Source of the DNA: Hydractinia symbiolongicarpus
Lineage: Eukaryota; Cnidaria; Hydrozoa; Anthoathecata; Hydractiniidae
Reading direction: 5' to 3'
Assembly: GCF_029227915.1 (NCBI RefSeq)
Contig: NC_079876.1
Location: 6,574,001 to 6,634,000 of the forward strand
DNA: 60,000 nucleotides
Shown: positions 23,801 to 35,625 of the stretch, piece after piece
How positions within the stretch are numbered: the stretch's first letter is position 1
Layout of the letters: each line of letters begins with the position of its first letter
Made by a program: the position numbers and the translations under genes
Notes under the pieces: model-generated
Told to the model about the DNA's origin: nothing
Seen by the model: the letters and a program-made list of their open reading frames with translations, nothing else
The model's database searches: none

Positions 23801-26800
23801 CCTTTTAAGAATTTTTTTTCATCTGGTGTTGCTTTTAAAACAGATCTTTACTAAAAACGTAAGAGGTTATTAGACGTTTTTGTTTTCCTTTTGTAAAATT
23901 TCGACAATGTTTTGTTTCTCGGTCATATGACATTAATTAAGAGAAACTAAGTGTTATCAAGTGAAAATAAAGCTACTCTGCACATTGGTAATATATATCC
24001 TAAAAGGAGGCTTTGGAGTAACAAAACATCAAAGGCAAAAATAGTTCCGCTAAAATGTAGTGCGTTGATGTTGCTGTGGTGTCATAGACCAAACTAAACT
24101 CGCTTGTTTCTGTCATGATATTATTTATATTTTGTGACGATGACTAAACAAATAAGTCATAATACTTTTAAGAAAAGAAAAATAATCAATCAGTGTGTTT
24201 TTCTTGCTATATATGAATACGTGACAACAAAATAAAAAGCTTATCATGTAGTTTACATAATAAATTGTACGCATGTTCGTAAAAATTTACAAATCAACGT
24301 TGTTTGTTACGCACGCTGTCAATAAAAGTGATACAAAACTTCTCACTTGGTATTAATAAAGTTTTCAAGCTTTGTCAATAGAAAAAATTTTGTTCAAATA
24401 TTGCCATTAATTTTATTACTATCGCGTGGTTGCTCGATTTATTCAAATCATTTGTTTAGCATAGATTATTAATAATTTAAAAGTAATACATATTTTCTGC
24501 ATAATTTCTGGTGTAGTTTAGCCTAGTTAGCTAAGCTTTTTTCTCGGATATCTAATTCAGTTTTTCTCAAACGAAAGTTTAGACGCAAACAAGTGTCAGA
24601 GCAATTCCCTTAAATTTAAATTCAAACCACGCATTATTTATGGCTATATCGTACTTTGCTGGGCATAGTTAAAGAAGCAAAGATAAACTGCTCAACAAGT
24701 GTATGCAAAGTGAGAACGTCCTTTTGAGACCTACATTTACCTGCAAAAGGGATATTTTTACGAAGCGAATTGGGAATAGCGAATTCGGCGGCTAATTACC
24801 AGCGAAATATCTATTTGATTTTCACGGGAAACAAAAAAAACATGTGACCAATTTAACATTCTGAGTGTAAGCACTTTTTCTGGTATTAAAAACCGGATAG
24901 TTATTTTGAATTCTAAATAAACAGTTTTCTTATTGGTTAAAAGATATTTTATAAAATATTTCTACTTTTCGGGGAAGAGAATTTTTCAAAGCAAAATCAA
25001 AACAAACAAAACTTTGCATGCTCAGATATATTTAGTTGGCGAACTCGTTTAGCAATACAAACAATGAGGCTGAGGAAAAGAAAACAAAATAAGAACATCG
25101 GCAAGACTAAAACACCAATTTTCTCTCTACTCCCGAGAGAAATACATTTGACAAAAAGAAATTTTAGCAGAATCAATCGCAAATGTTTTTATGAATCTTT
25201 GAAATGAATAACAAAATAAAAACTACTTTTACCGGTACATGTTATAATAAGGAACATTTCAGGCTGTAACGAATATAAGCGTATATTTTGTAAATGTACC
25301 TTCAAGCTTCAAGTTTACTCCAATACAACACCAAAGCTTGCTGACATACCAAATTTCACACCAAGTTTAAAAAAACTATTCCCTTTTGCCTTTCCTTTTT
25401 GAACTCGTAGCTAGCTCTCGGTCATACTTAAATTTCGCAAAATAATTTGAAAGTTGATCACTTTGTGCAAAGTTGGACAATGTTGTATGATGCAAATTCT
25501 CCCTGTAAGTCGCTTGGCGCACTATTTACTGTAAAACTCTTATAACGACTACAGCCTCGTTTCTATGTTATATGGACTTTGCAGAGGGAAAAGCCTGTTA
25601 TTCAAGTTAGTAATGAAAAGCCTTGTTTTCAAGTTACTCACATTTGAAAAATATTGCTAATAGTAACCACCCGGTGAGAAAAAACAAACAATCATAAGCA
25701 AATCAAATTCTGCGTAAAATTTAGACTGATTTTTTCTTTCCTTGTTCTGATTAGAACGAACAAACTCCCCAAATTTATAGTGTAGCGTGTGAGTCTGAGT
25801 TAGTGTTAGGCAGTTGATTTTGATATTTAAAGCGCATATTTTGTAAATATACATCATAGATTCAATTTTACTCGAACACAAACTCTAAAGATGGCTTAAC
25901 ATACCGATTTTTGCACCAAGTTCGGAAACACTATTTACATTTACCTTTCGTTTTTGAACACATGGCTCTCAGCCATACTTAAATTTTGCTGAATACTTTT
26001 CAAGCAAGATGCCTCGTACCACTTTACTGTTCCATGCAAAGTGGCTTTCCTGAAGTTGATCACTTTGTACAAAGTTTGTCAATGTTATATGATGCGATTT
26101 CTCACTGTAACTCGCATGGCGTACTATTAACAGCAAAACTCTTAGAAACGACTACAGCCTCGTTTCTATGTGATTTGATTTTTGTAAAAATTACATTAGA
26201 AATTTGCAGAGGGAAAGCCTGTTTTTTAAGTTAGTTACAATATAGTAATGAATAACCTCATTTTCAAGTTTCCCACATTTTTTAAAAATTATTGCTAATA
26301 CAAACCATCCGGCGGGAAAAAAACAATCATAAGCAAATCAAAAGTCATTTCATCGTAAAATTTAGACTCGGTTGGTTTTTTGTTTTAACAATAATTTTTT
26401 CCTAAAGCTGTTGAGTTTGAATTTTTGCAATATCTAAGGCTCGTGCACTTTTTTGTTCTTATAAAGAAACCCGCACAGTTTTTAACCGATCGCGTGTCAG
26501 AGAAACATCTTTGAAATGTTCGTGCAGACGAAATCGAATATATTGAGTACAGTCATTCTATTTTTATCACTATATCATACTCAACCAAAACGAATATGTT
26601 TAATTCAGCAAATAATGTTGATAAAATCTGATCTTGTGAGGTTAAAGAAAATTTAATTTTGATAAAAGCAGCAGCTAGTTTTTATTATACATTATTTTTA
26701 TTCATGAGAAACCCGTTTACAATTAATGGAGTATTTACTAAGAGCTGTGTACCTAAGTCTCGTGTTCTTTAGAACTTGTTCTTATAAAAAACCGATCGCG

Positions 26801-28399
26801 TGTCAGAGAAACAATCTTTAAAATATTCGTGCAGACGAAATCGAATATATTGAGTACAGTAGTTCTATTTTTATCACTATATCATACTCAACCAAAACGA
26901 ATATGTTTCATTCAACAAATAATGTTGATAGGTCGTGTGAGGTGAGAGAAAATTTAATTTTGATAAAAGCAGTAGCTAGTTTTTATTATACATTATTTTT
27001 ATTCATGAGAAGTCTGTTCACAATTAACGGAGTATTTACTAAGAGCTGTGTAATTTTAATTTTTTTTTAGAATTTAAAATTAAAAAACTAACAAACTCTT
27101 TTTGCGTGCTTGAGATTATGCTCTGTCTTGCAATTTTCTCCATACAATCTGAAAAAGCGTTATTTGTTCAATATTAATATTTAGTGAAGTTTTTTCTTTG
27201 TTCGTAAGAAACTAAATAAAGTCATGGAATAAGCATACTAGCCAGCCTCGGTTTTAGGGATTCATCGCCGTCTTCCCACATGCCATATAGATAAAAAAAT
27301 CCCTGGAACCGAGAGTGCTAGATTAGACAATAATAATATTTGGAAAAATATTTCCTTTGTTTTAAAAAGCTAATTGAAGATTCATGAAATAAGCAGACGA
27401 TCCAGCCTCGTTTCCAGATCTAGCCCAGATTTATCTTTTTGTTATTTTCCGGCATAAGAAATAGATAAAAAATCCCTGGGGACGAAAGTGCTAGACTAGG
27501 TTGGTTTATAAAAACGCATTATGTTATCGTAGTAATTGAAGGAATAGCTATATTTACTTCCGAGATTTTTATTAAAAATGTCATGTGAAATTATTTTAAC
27601 AGGCGAAAAATTTTATAGTCTCGACATTAACTGAAACATTTCCGTGGTTCATACAAGTAGAATAATTTTCTCCTGATGCAAATTATCCTATACATGATGA
27701 CGTCAAAATATTAATATTAACTTAAATAAAAATAAATTATTACTATATTTTTTGTTTCTGTGTTTTCACAATTACTTTTTTTTGTTTAATACATTATAAA
27801 ATGTTTTACAATAAAAAAAAGTATTTAGTGATGTCATAAGTTTTTCGTTATCATGTTTCATTAATTTATAAATTTATAATTTTTATTCATTTATTATTTT
27901 ATTTTTAGATATCGTGAAAATTATTTACACTAACGATATCGAGCAACTGAAAAAATTACTATCTATTCATCCAAACATCGTTCACATGAGAGATGAATAT
28001 AAACACACACCATTGATGTGGACAGTATGTAACACGGACAATACATCAATGGTGGAAATACTCATCTCATATGGAAGTGATGTTTGGGCGGAAGATAGTG
28101 TGAAACACAACAGTTATCATTACGCTGCATATGATGGTCGTCACACAATATTAGATATGTTATGTCGACATGATGTAACAAACATCAACCGTGGAAATGT
28201 TCACAACAGCACACCATTATATGTTGCTTCAACCCGTGGTGACATCTCATGTGTTGATGTTTTGTTACGTCATGAAAATATTGATGTGACGATCGAAGAT
28301 AAATATGGAAGAACGGCTTATGATCGTGCTGGAAAATGGAATGAACAAAACCGGGAAATAATAAGACAAAAAATAAAAGAATACGAAGTAAGTTATTAA
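17885..28399 (+). CDS. HEPN - coiled coil - SF1 helicase - FN3 - ankyrin multidomain protein (six exons, 1,506 codons)
   Basis: Exons: 17885-18777, 19317-19585, 20071-22639, 23052-23318, 23417-23448, 27909-28399. Every junction is GT-AG and phases match (2,1,2,2,1); the 4,521 coding bases divide by three. Residues ~20-175 are a DZIP3-like HEPN domain with R135...H140 (RNNVMH), the putative RNase pair. Residues ~199-265 are tandem I-x-x-N repeats, probably coiled coil. Residues ~298-388 are an unrecognised beta-rich segment. The helicase has Walker A GPLGSGKT (698-705), Walker B LIIDE (D796-E797), LKLNRAMRTTRI, TIEGSRGVEAAE (~1110-1121) and MSRATQKLVLV (~1141), a Schlafen/UvrD-like SF1 set, with a Q/P tract at ~922-956. 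An FN3-like domain follows (~1244-1333), then about four ankyrin repeats (1344-1506). Extra symmetric exons in the 4.46 kb last intron cannot be excluded. The role (RNA surveillance or antiviral defence) is inferred. Confidence 0.85.
18496..18670 (+). repeat. 63-base in-frame tandem repeat in the coiled-coil region
   Basis: Two almost identical 63-base units (from 18496 and 18559) plus partial diverged units encode 21-residue blocks made of three heptads with an I-x-x-N pattern (SIQQNEDGIKQNQGDIKA). Near identity at DNA level points to recent in-frame duplication, so unit number may vary between alleles. Confidence 0.85.
21676..21777 (+). repeat. CAG/CAA/CCA microsatellite encoding a Q/P tract
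   Basis: CAACAG- and CAGCAGCAG-type codons give a run of glutamines, six prolines (CCACCACC...) and six more glutamines inside the third exon. The tract sits between the N- and C-terminal RecA-like halves of the helicase, so it is probably a disordered loop. Mixed CAA/CAG codons should slow slippage. Confidence 0.9.
25270..26370. repeat. Tandem duplication of about 550 bases inside the last intron of the HEPN gene
   Basis: Two diverged copies (about 25270-25740 and 25823-26370) share GCATATTTTGTAAAT-TAC, ACATACC, CACCAAGTT, GTTGATCACTTTGT-CAAAGTT, CGACTACAGCCTCGTTTCTA, GCAGAGGGAAA and AATCATAAGCAAATCAAA in the same order. The second copy has a small insertion. No conserved exon is evident in the unit. 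Confidence 0.8.
26485..27051. repeat. Tandem duplication with 306-base period inside the same intron
   Basis: ACCGATCGCGTGTCAGAGAA starts at 26485 and again at 26791. The copies stay highly similar for about 260 bases, through GTGCAGACGAAATCGAATAT, CATACTCAACCAAAACGAAT and GGAGTATTTACTAAGAGCTG. Similarity is clearly higher than in the neighbouring 550-base duplication, so this one is younger. Confidence 0.9.
27238..27500. mobile_element. Two adjacent short elements of the CTCG(T)-CC-AGG family in the intron
   Basis: 27238-27322 and 27401-27500 each run from (C)CAGCCTCG(G/T)TT to CCCTGG-(A/G)ACGA/CCGA(A/G)AGTGCTAGA with an ATAGATAAAAAATCCC interior. The common ends suggest two insertions of related MITEs, or one duplicated copy. 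Confidence 0.6.
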
Positions 28400-30470
28400 G
28401 TTGATTTAATAAATTAGAAAGAAGAATAAATTTGTATTTTATTTTAAGTTGAAAATAATAAGGATTAAATAAATGTTTAAATAAATATTTAGGTATGGAA
28501 TGTTTTTATTTTTTTAAATTTTGGTGCGAAGAAATTAAAAGTTAATAAATTAGAAAGAAGAATGAATTTTTTATTTCTTTTAATTTGATAATAATGATGA
28601 TAAATGAAAGTTAAAAAACGAATGAAATGATTTGCAATAATAAAAGGATGGATGATTTTTATTTGAGTGGAGTAAACTAATTAACAAATTGAAGGATATA
28701 ATGAATTCAAATTTAAGAAACTTAAGAATAAAATGTTGAATGTCAAAAATATTTTTTTATAACAAATTGGATAAAATGAATAAAATACTTAAGAATAAAA
28801 TGTTAAGGTTGTCAAGTAGATTATTGTGACAGTCCAAAGTGGAAAGTATTTTTAATAAAAAATAGTGAATAATTATAGCTGTTAACAATTCTGACAGCAT
28901 TAATTTTTATGTATGTAATAATAATGAGAGGAGATACTGTAAGAGATAAGTATATATTATAACGAAATTAAAAATAATAAATTTTATAAGAGAAAAAGAA
29001 GAAGTAAAAATACAATTTCGTACCCAGACTGTTTTTATTTTACATCTTCTGAAATTGATTGTTATTATTGTTAGCATGAATTAAATATTATAGATGTTAA
29101 AATATTTAAAATAAAAGATATTTAAAACATTCAAAAAATAAGAATGCCACGATGTTAAACTTTTTTCGTAATCCGAAATTATTTTGTTCTTTGCACAGCG
29201 ATTGTACAAATTTCGCGTTATAAAAGGATTTTATGAACAAATTGACAGATTGTCTCTCATTTAGAAGACATGGCCATGACGATGGCTGTTCTAATACTTA
29301 AGTAGCTATACTTTAAAAGAACAAATCTTTTTATCTTTCAGGACAGGACGAAGTAAATATTTCAAATGATTTTGTTTTGAAAAACAACAATCAGTTTGTG
29401 AGGTGAGACGATACTTTATAGAATTGGATATATTTATCTTTTGTTATTTCTATTTTTAACTTTCTTTCATGAAATTTATTTATTTTTTAGATGAGGAACG
29501 AGTCCATTTTTTAGTTTTATTTATATTGTAATAAATTTATTTGTAGTAAAACGTACTGAAACATTTTTCTGTTCGATTTTTATCAAGCCTTGTTTCGTTT
29601 ATATTTCATTCAGGAAGCGACACATGTCAAAGGTCACGTGTTTTTTTAAACTGTCTCAAACTTGCCGCATGGTGCAATGTAGAGTAAATCTTATTTATTA
29701 CAAACGTGAACTGATATACTTTCTCAACCTCGTCCCCAAGTCTTGTTAGGCCTTTTATATTTTGAAGGCCCTGGCTGATCACGTGACGACAGAATACCCA
29801 CGTATAGTGGGTATTTTGAAAATAATTATAAAAATATAAACAAGCAGTCGAGAAAAAAATAAAAGAACTGACAGAATTATTTAGAATGGTTAAAATAACA
29901 TTGATAAGAAAAAAATATATATATATTTTATTATAAATATTTTTATCTAAATATTTTTATATAAATATTTTTTACATTGTAAAAAATATTTTTATTTACT
30001 TATAATAATATTATTTAATGTATAAAAAAAACTGTTAATAAATATTGTATAATATATTAAACATTCACACTTGCTTACCTGTTTTTAATTTCCAGTACTT
30101 CTCCCGCTTTTTTTACGCTTCCTCCTATTTTAAAACGTTCATCTTATCCTGATTATACTGAAGAACAGCAATTTAACATTTATTAAGTAAAATTCGAAAT
30201 AATAAAGCAAATATAAAGACATATTTTTTTGTGTTTACATGATACTTGTCAAAAGCCGCCATTATATGGAATTTTTTTTGTAGGATGAAACCCAGTTTGA
30301 CGTCATCTCCTAGATGGTAAAAGAAAGCCCATGAATATGTTGCCGCAAAACTCATAAAACATTTTTGTGAATAATTATAAAATTAATGTCTAAGACAAAT
30401 AGAAGTAGTGCCAAAAAGCATTCTTTCTTTTCAGCCTCCCAACAGGTAAGAATCAACGAGTTGCGTGAAC
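28400..30470. other. 3' flank of the HEPN gene; AT-rich, no further gene
   Basis: Several AATAAA-type signals follow the stop (28409-28440, 28470-28480), consistent with transcript ends. 29905-30050 is nearly pure A/T with TAAATATTTTTAT repeats. 29730-29785 has a one-ended match to the CTCGTCCCCAAG family. No coding exon is supported. Confidence 0.5.
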
Positions 30471-30570
30471 TATCCTCGTCCCCAGGATTTGTTGCCTGAT
30501 AAGTCAAATCCGCTAGCGCTCAGGCTACATCTCAATAAGGCAAGAACCCCTGGGAACGTGGTTGTGCGTG
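30471..30570. mobile_element. Short MITE of the CTCGTCCCCAGG family
   Basis: Left end ATCCTCGTCCCCAGGATTTG and right end AACCCCTGGGAACGTGGTTG are imperfect inverted repeats about 100 bases apart. Same family as 10747-10830 and 34455-34610. Confidence 0.7.
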
Positions 30571-31194
30571 GACCCATGAACAGAGTAGATACTTTTTCAA
30601 AACGAGTATAATATAAGATGAACACTTTTCACCGGATGTTTTGATCAAGGCTGTCAAAAAGCCTTTGGTAAATTTTAATCATAGTAAATGGAGTCCTGCG
30701 CAAATTTCAGCATAGATCCTGCGCAAATTTCAATACGCACTCGTCTTTTACGTTGCACCTAGGGCTTCCCTTATTATAATACAGGAATTTACGGACTTCT
30801 ATTTTGATCTGCGCGTTATTTTTGCTTGCCAGAACCTTTGATCGTTTGCGTGAATTCCATCCTCGATCACAGGACATGTCGTGATGATCAACGCTTTCTG
30901 AATCAAAAACGCTTGCTGAGTTAAACTGTGTAATCAACAAAAACTCTGTCCATGTGGGCATTGCTATACATTTTCTACTCTTTTGCGGACTTTTTCGTGA
31001 GGGAAGTAGCAAAATAAGTTATTGCTCATCTCCAGTACCTGTTACAATCTCATCTTCAAACAAAACAAAACAACCGTATGATATATATAAATCGCTTATC
31101 CATGTGGGTATGGTGACATGATCCATCGATTTGGGAGATCAGTTCTAGAACTAAGTATGATTTCAAACTTCGTGTAAATTTGATTGATCAGCAT

Positions 31195-31895
31195 TTTAAG
31201 TACAAATTGCGCGACCTCACTCAAAATTGGTTAGCTTTAATAAAGCTCAGAGAGTATGCTGATGCTGGTCATGAGTAAAATTCTGCTGGGGATTATTTGT
31301 TGATGGAACTATCCGTCCAATATGTCGAACCAAAAGATGTCAACAAGCTATATACAATGGCAATAAACAGATCTATTCTTTTAAATTTTAAAGCGTTGTT
31401 GGACTAAACGGTTAAATTGCGAGTTTGTATGGACCTACGGAAGGTAGGAGACACGATTGTGCTCTTTTGAATACTTCCAGATTACTTCAAAGTTTACAAC
31501 ATTCACATTCGCCTAATGAACAGTTATTGTGCATTTATGGTTATCTTGCATACCTCATTCGTCCACAAATAATATGGCCCTTTAAGGATGCGAATATACT
31601 ACTAATCAAAGACCGTTAAATGAGGCCATGAGCAAAGTGAGAATATCTGTGGAATGTATATTTGGTGACATTGTGAATTACTCGCATTTTTAGAAAAAGT
31701 TGAAGATAGGCTTGAGTGCTGCTGGAAAAATGAATTCACTTTGTGCACTTCTTCATGATGAATTCAGAATTCTTAAAGTTCTCTGGAGTTTATCGGTTCA
31801 TGTTAAGAAAATTTTGTACCATATTCGTTTAAAATCTTTGCAACGTCAGTGCAAAAATAACTTTTATATTCCATGCAAAGAACACGAGTTCGTGT
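31195..31895 (+). pseudogene. PIF/Harbinger DDE transposase remnant
   Basis: One frame reads DGTIRPICRTKRCQQAIYN, GNKQIYSFKF, stop, SVVGLNG, stop, IASLYGPTEGRRHDCALLNT, then IYGYLAYLIRP. After a frame change it gives NEAMSKVRISVECIFGDIVN, a stop, and KKLKIGLSAAGKM. D-G-T-I-R-P, Y-G-P-x-E-G-R-R-H-D and the E in R-x-x-V-E-x-x-F are the three acidic positions of the DDE_4 nuclease in order. At least three in-frame stops and a frameshift make it dead. Terminal repeats were not located. It is unrelated in position to the MADF element at 13.5 kb, but belongs to the same superfamily. Confidence 0.8.
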
Positions 31896-31899
31896 AAAG

Positions 31900-34800
31900 T
31901 ATTCACAAACTTTCTTTTTTCTTTAACTTTTGTGATCATTCGTCAATTGATTCTTGATCTTTCGACTTTTTCGCTTCGCTCTTTTTTTCTACAAAAAATA
32001 AGTAAAATACATTACAAAGTCAATCTTTAACAGAGACAGTCTGTTTAGAATTTTGAGGTCGACAAAACAGGCCCTGTTTAAAATATCTCTGCCCTAGAAC
32101 TGTAATTTCTAAAAGACAAGGAAGTAGCAAAAACATATCATAACTTATGTTTATTAACATCAAAAATAAATATGTATTTCTAAATAACTATTTAGTGACA
32201 AGTATACAAAAGTCGTCCACAGAACATTGTTTTTTTATGCTTCAGAAGTATAGATTTATAGCATGTGTAACAATATTTGTATAGTATGAAGAATAGAATT
32301 TTTATGATGATATGTTATGGCTAATTTTATGTTGGTGAAGTTGATGTACTCTTTCTTGTGAGATAGCTCTGTCAAAACCATACTCTTCATATGCTTGAAA
32401 TTCTTTTAAAATAATTTCTGAGAAAACATTGTCCTAGTTACTACATTTTCCAATGTCTTTCTTAAAAGTTTAGTTATAAATTCTTCGTCAACTAGTTCTT
32501 CCTTTTGTTCATCTTCCTTTTTAGCCTCAAACTCATTATTATTGTGCTTCTTAATGAAGTTTTAATCCACCTTTACTTTTGCACACTTTGTCACATACTT
32601 CACAGGAAAAATTGCCAAGTTCGATCCTAAATGATAATAATGTGGTCATATCTGTGACATACAAAAGGCTTTCCCTCCCTCCCCCCAGCAGCCTAGCTTG
32701 TTAGTCTTACTTTTTCTATCAAAACAGCACAAACAAAACAAAAAATTACTTACGTCTTCACATAGATCGTTTGCGAATTCATTTAAATATTCATCTTCGT
32801 TTAAAACTTCAATAATATATTCAAAGTGTCATCCTCAAAAATATCTAAGGATACCAAAATACTATTATTTCCTCCTGCATTAGACGTTAGGGAGAACTGC
32901 AAATTAGATTATTTCTCATAAATAAGGTAGTAGCTAAATTAGGAGATTTTTAATAGCTTAACTTGGAGAGAATAGTCTAAGGAGATTGAAAATTTAATCG
33001 ACGATATCTTCGCAATCTTTGTCGATCGCGCCATCATTTTTCCTGTACTACTTGCTGACTTAGTCATCTTTGCTTAGTTCGAATATCATAGAATTTGCAT
33101 GTCGGAAACGTGCGCACCAACCAAAATCGTTTTCAATCGACTAGAACAAGGTCCTGGGCAAGATTGTCCAAATACCTTATTTTGTCTATGATAGCGTAAT
33201 TAGGACATTATAGCCTAACCATCCGCCATCTTTTTTTAAATCAAAATAGTGTATTTAGGCTGTTTTTTACTAGAAATTAAAAAAAGGTTGCGAAGCATTA
33301 CGCAATATGTTTTAGATATAACTGATTAATTTTTGTCATTTTGCAACATTTTAACGCCGTGTTACTTGTAAATTGTGTTTAATTAAGGTTGCTACTGTGA
33401 AGGTTTGACCGTGAAAAGTCTACCTTGTACCCCCATCGGAGAGCAACTCCTTCCGACCGCAAGAATATACATATTGTTCCAATGATCTCATTTTGGACAA
33501 CTGTGTTCTTGTGAGATGCAGCTTTACCATGTTTGTATATATACGTCAATATTGGAAGGATTGGAAATACGTAAATTTCGAATAGCTGCAACCTGGGGGA
33601 AATAAGATCGAAGTTTTACCATTATATAAATGCCATTTGTATATACCTTTTTTGTATGATGTACCAAATTCATTATTGAGAGTCTATGTTTTGTCAAGCA
33701 TGTGTCCAATGTAACAGGTGTGTCCATGTAAAATATGTTATCTATTTAAGTGCTATTAACGATTTCTGTAGCTACCATTCTCCGGAGAGAACACGCGGAT
33801 GAGCTGCAATTCTCTTTGAAGTTTCAGAACGTATCACCTCTCTTTTCAACTTAACGTTAACGGAGTTAACTGGGATAGGTAAAGAGGATTCTGGATGGTC
33901 AAATAAAATCTTAACATTTCCGTTGCTTTCCTTCCACTGCATCACTACTTCCAAGCAAGCTCTCGTCTGCTTCAAACTTCCCATGCTCCAAGTTTAATAG
34001 AGCAGCAGGAAAAACAATTCCATTAATTATTTTACCCGATCATTTACAAAGGAAGCTTAGAGGTGATGGCCAAAACAATATTCTTCTTATTCTTAACTGG
34101 AAAGAGATCAGCAAGTAAATGAAAAATAATTAATTTTCCAAATACATAGGCAAAACTGCCTTTAACAAAGCGATAAAATATATGATCTGCGTTGTTTTCA
34201 GGCAATATTCAAAAACATATACTTGCTTTAAAACAACAATATGTACTTTAGAGCCACCTCCACAACTACTTAGTCTTCACAGTGCAGTCTTCACTAAAAA
34301 GTTCCATTTTTAACGATCACGATAAGAAGTAAAAAATTCTGGATAAGCGAGACACGAGTGCATTAATTAAAAATCTGCGAAAATCAAAGATTTTTGACCA
34401 GCCTCCACCAGGGCCATGTTCGTTTCGCCGTCCGATATGCCAAAAGAGACAACATGTCCTGGGATCGAGGTTGGTCCCTAGCGCTTTTTGTTTCTCTTTG
34501 ATATAATACGGCGAGGTTCTAACACCTTGCTGCAGCTGATATCTGGAAATACACCAACACTGAATGTCATAGACGTAAAAAACCCTAGGGACGAGGTTGT
34601 AAAATAAACTCACCGCGGAACAACAACAACTTTTTGGCAAAAATACAATACAACTATATATATGCGGAATATTTCTTCTCAGAAAGTACGAGAAGTTTAG
34701 ATCGCGCGAAACTAAAGAAAAACGATTACTGAGAAGTTTCGTAAAACCTCTTTCCACAGAATTATAAAATTAAATATTGATAATAATCACAATATTGTCA

Positions 34801-35545
34801 GTGTTGGCCGACGTAGATCCAACATTGATGAAGCTTTTAGCGCCAAAAATCCATGCAAAGTTATACTTTTATAAAGTTAAAACCCTTATTTTAAAAGAAA
34901 TGCAATATATCGAGTTGTGCAATCCGTAGTGTGCGAAAATGTCACGAGTTAAGGGGATGCTCGTCGTAAGGTACACTCCTTCAACTGGAAAATAATACTC
35001 GGAACGCTAATAATAATAGAGACTTTCGCGTTAACGATAGCAGCTTGTGGGTTTTTCTTCACGTAAAAATAACGGCATTAGTTATGAAAACCGATTTCTT
35101 GAAGCCACGGAATCTGCTGCGATGAAACTCACGGGAAACAATAAAGAAAAACAAACAATCTACAGGAACGAAAACAATTTATTAACTTTATCAAGATTTA
35201 TAAGACAGCTTCAAATTTTTGACAGAAAAACTATAACAACGCGGTGTGAGATTTCGCGTTCTTCTTTTTATCTCACGTATTGAAAGATAACATCTCTCGC
35301 TCTCATTGTACGCAATCTAAAAAGAAACAGAAAACATTTTTATATAGTATATTATATTATATATATAGCAAAGTCTCTAAATACATTAAAATCCAGTGCC
35401 TTTGAGGACAATATTAAGAGTTAAATTCTAAACTACAAATATATATATCATTTTCTGGGACAGAGTGCTCAAAAAGTATGTTTACTAGATACAATATGCT
35501 TGATATAATTAATAAAGTCACGCAACTCTGTGTACTTTGAGGGTT
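31900..35545. other. No supported protein gene; one MITE copy inside
   Basis: Frames at 33379-33984 and 34317-34757 (minus) are short and unlinked. The longest of them runs through the MITE copy at 34455-34610 and so is chance. 35047-35283 reads as a basic soluble peptide, but no family is recognised. Confidence 0.4.
34455..34610. mobile_element. MITE of the CTCGTCCC/CTAGGGACGAGG family, longer copy
   Basis: TGGGATCGAGGTTGGTCCCTAGCGC on the left and AACCCTAGGGACGAGGTTG on the right bound about 155 bases. The end words match the other copies, with an extra interior segment. Confidence 0.6.
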
Positions 35546-35549
35546 CTCC

Positions 35550-35625
35550 TCTCTTGGGGATTGGTAGTTTAGTCGGTAGGGCGTTTACTTTATATTCATA
35601 TGGGCTCAATCCCACGTAACAGTTG
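35550..35625 (+). mobile_element. tRNA-derived SINE head (A and B boxes)
   Basis: GGTAGTTTAGTCGGTAGGGC (35562 on) matches a pol III A box region and GGGCTCAATCCCA (35602-35614) a B box, at the normal tRNA spacing of about 40 bases. The acceptor and anticodon stems do not pair well, so it is a degenerate tRNA-like promoter of a SINE rather than a tRNA gene. The body and tail were not delimited. Confidence 0.5.

Noticed and set aside
30707-31012. 101-codon minus-strand frame
   Set aside because: Lies just upstream of the Harbinger DDE remnant and on the opposite strand. No family recognised and no splice partner.
34317-34757. 146-codon minus-strand frame
   Set aside because: Covers a MITE copy with its inverted ends and has no domain or splice partner.
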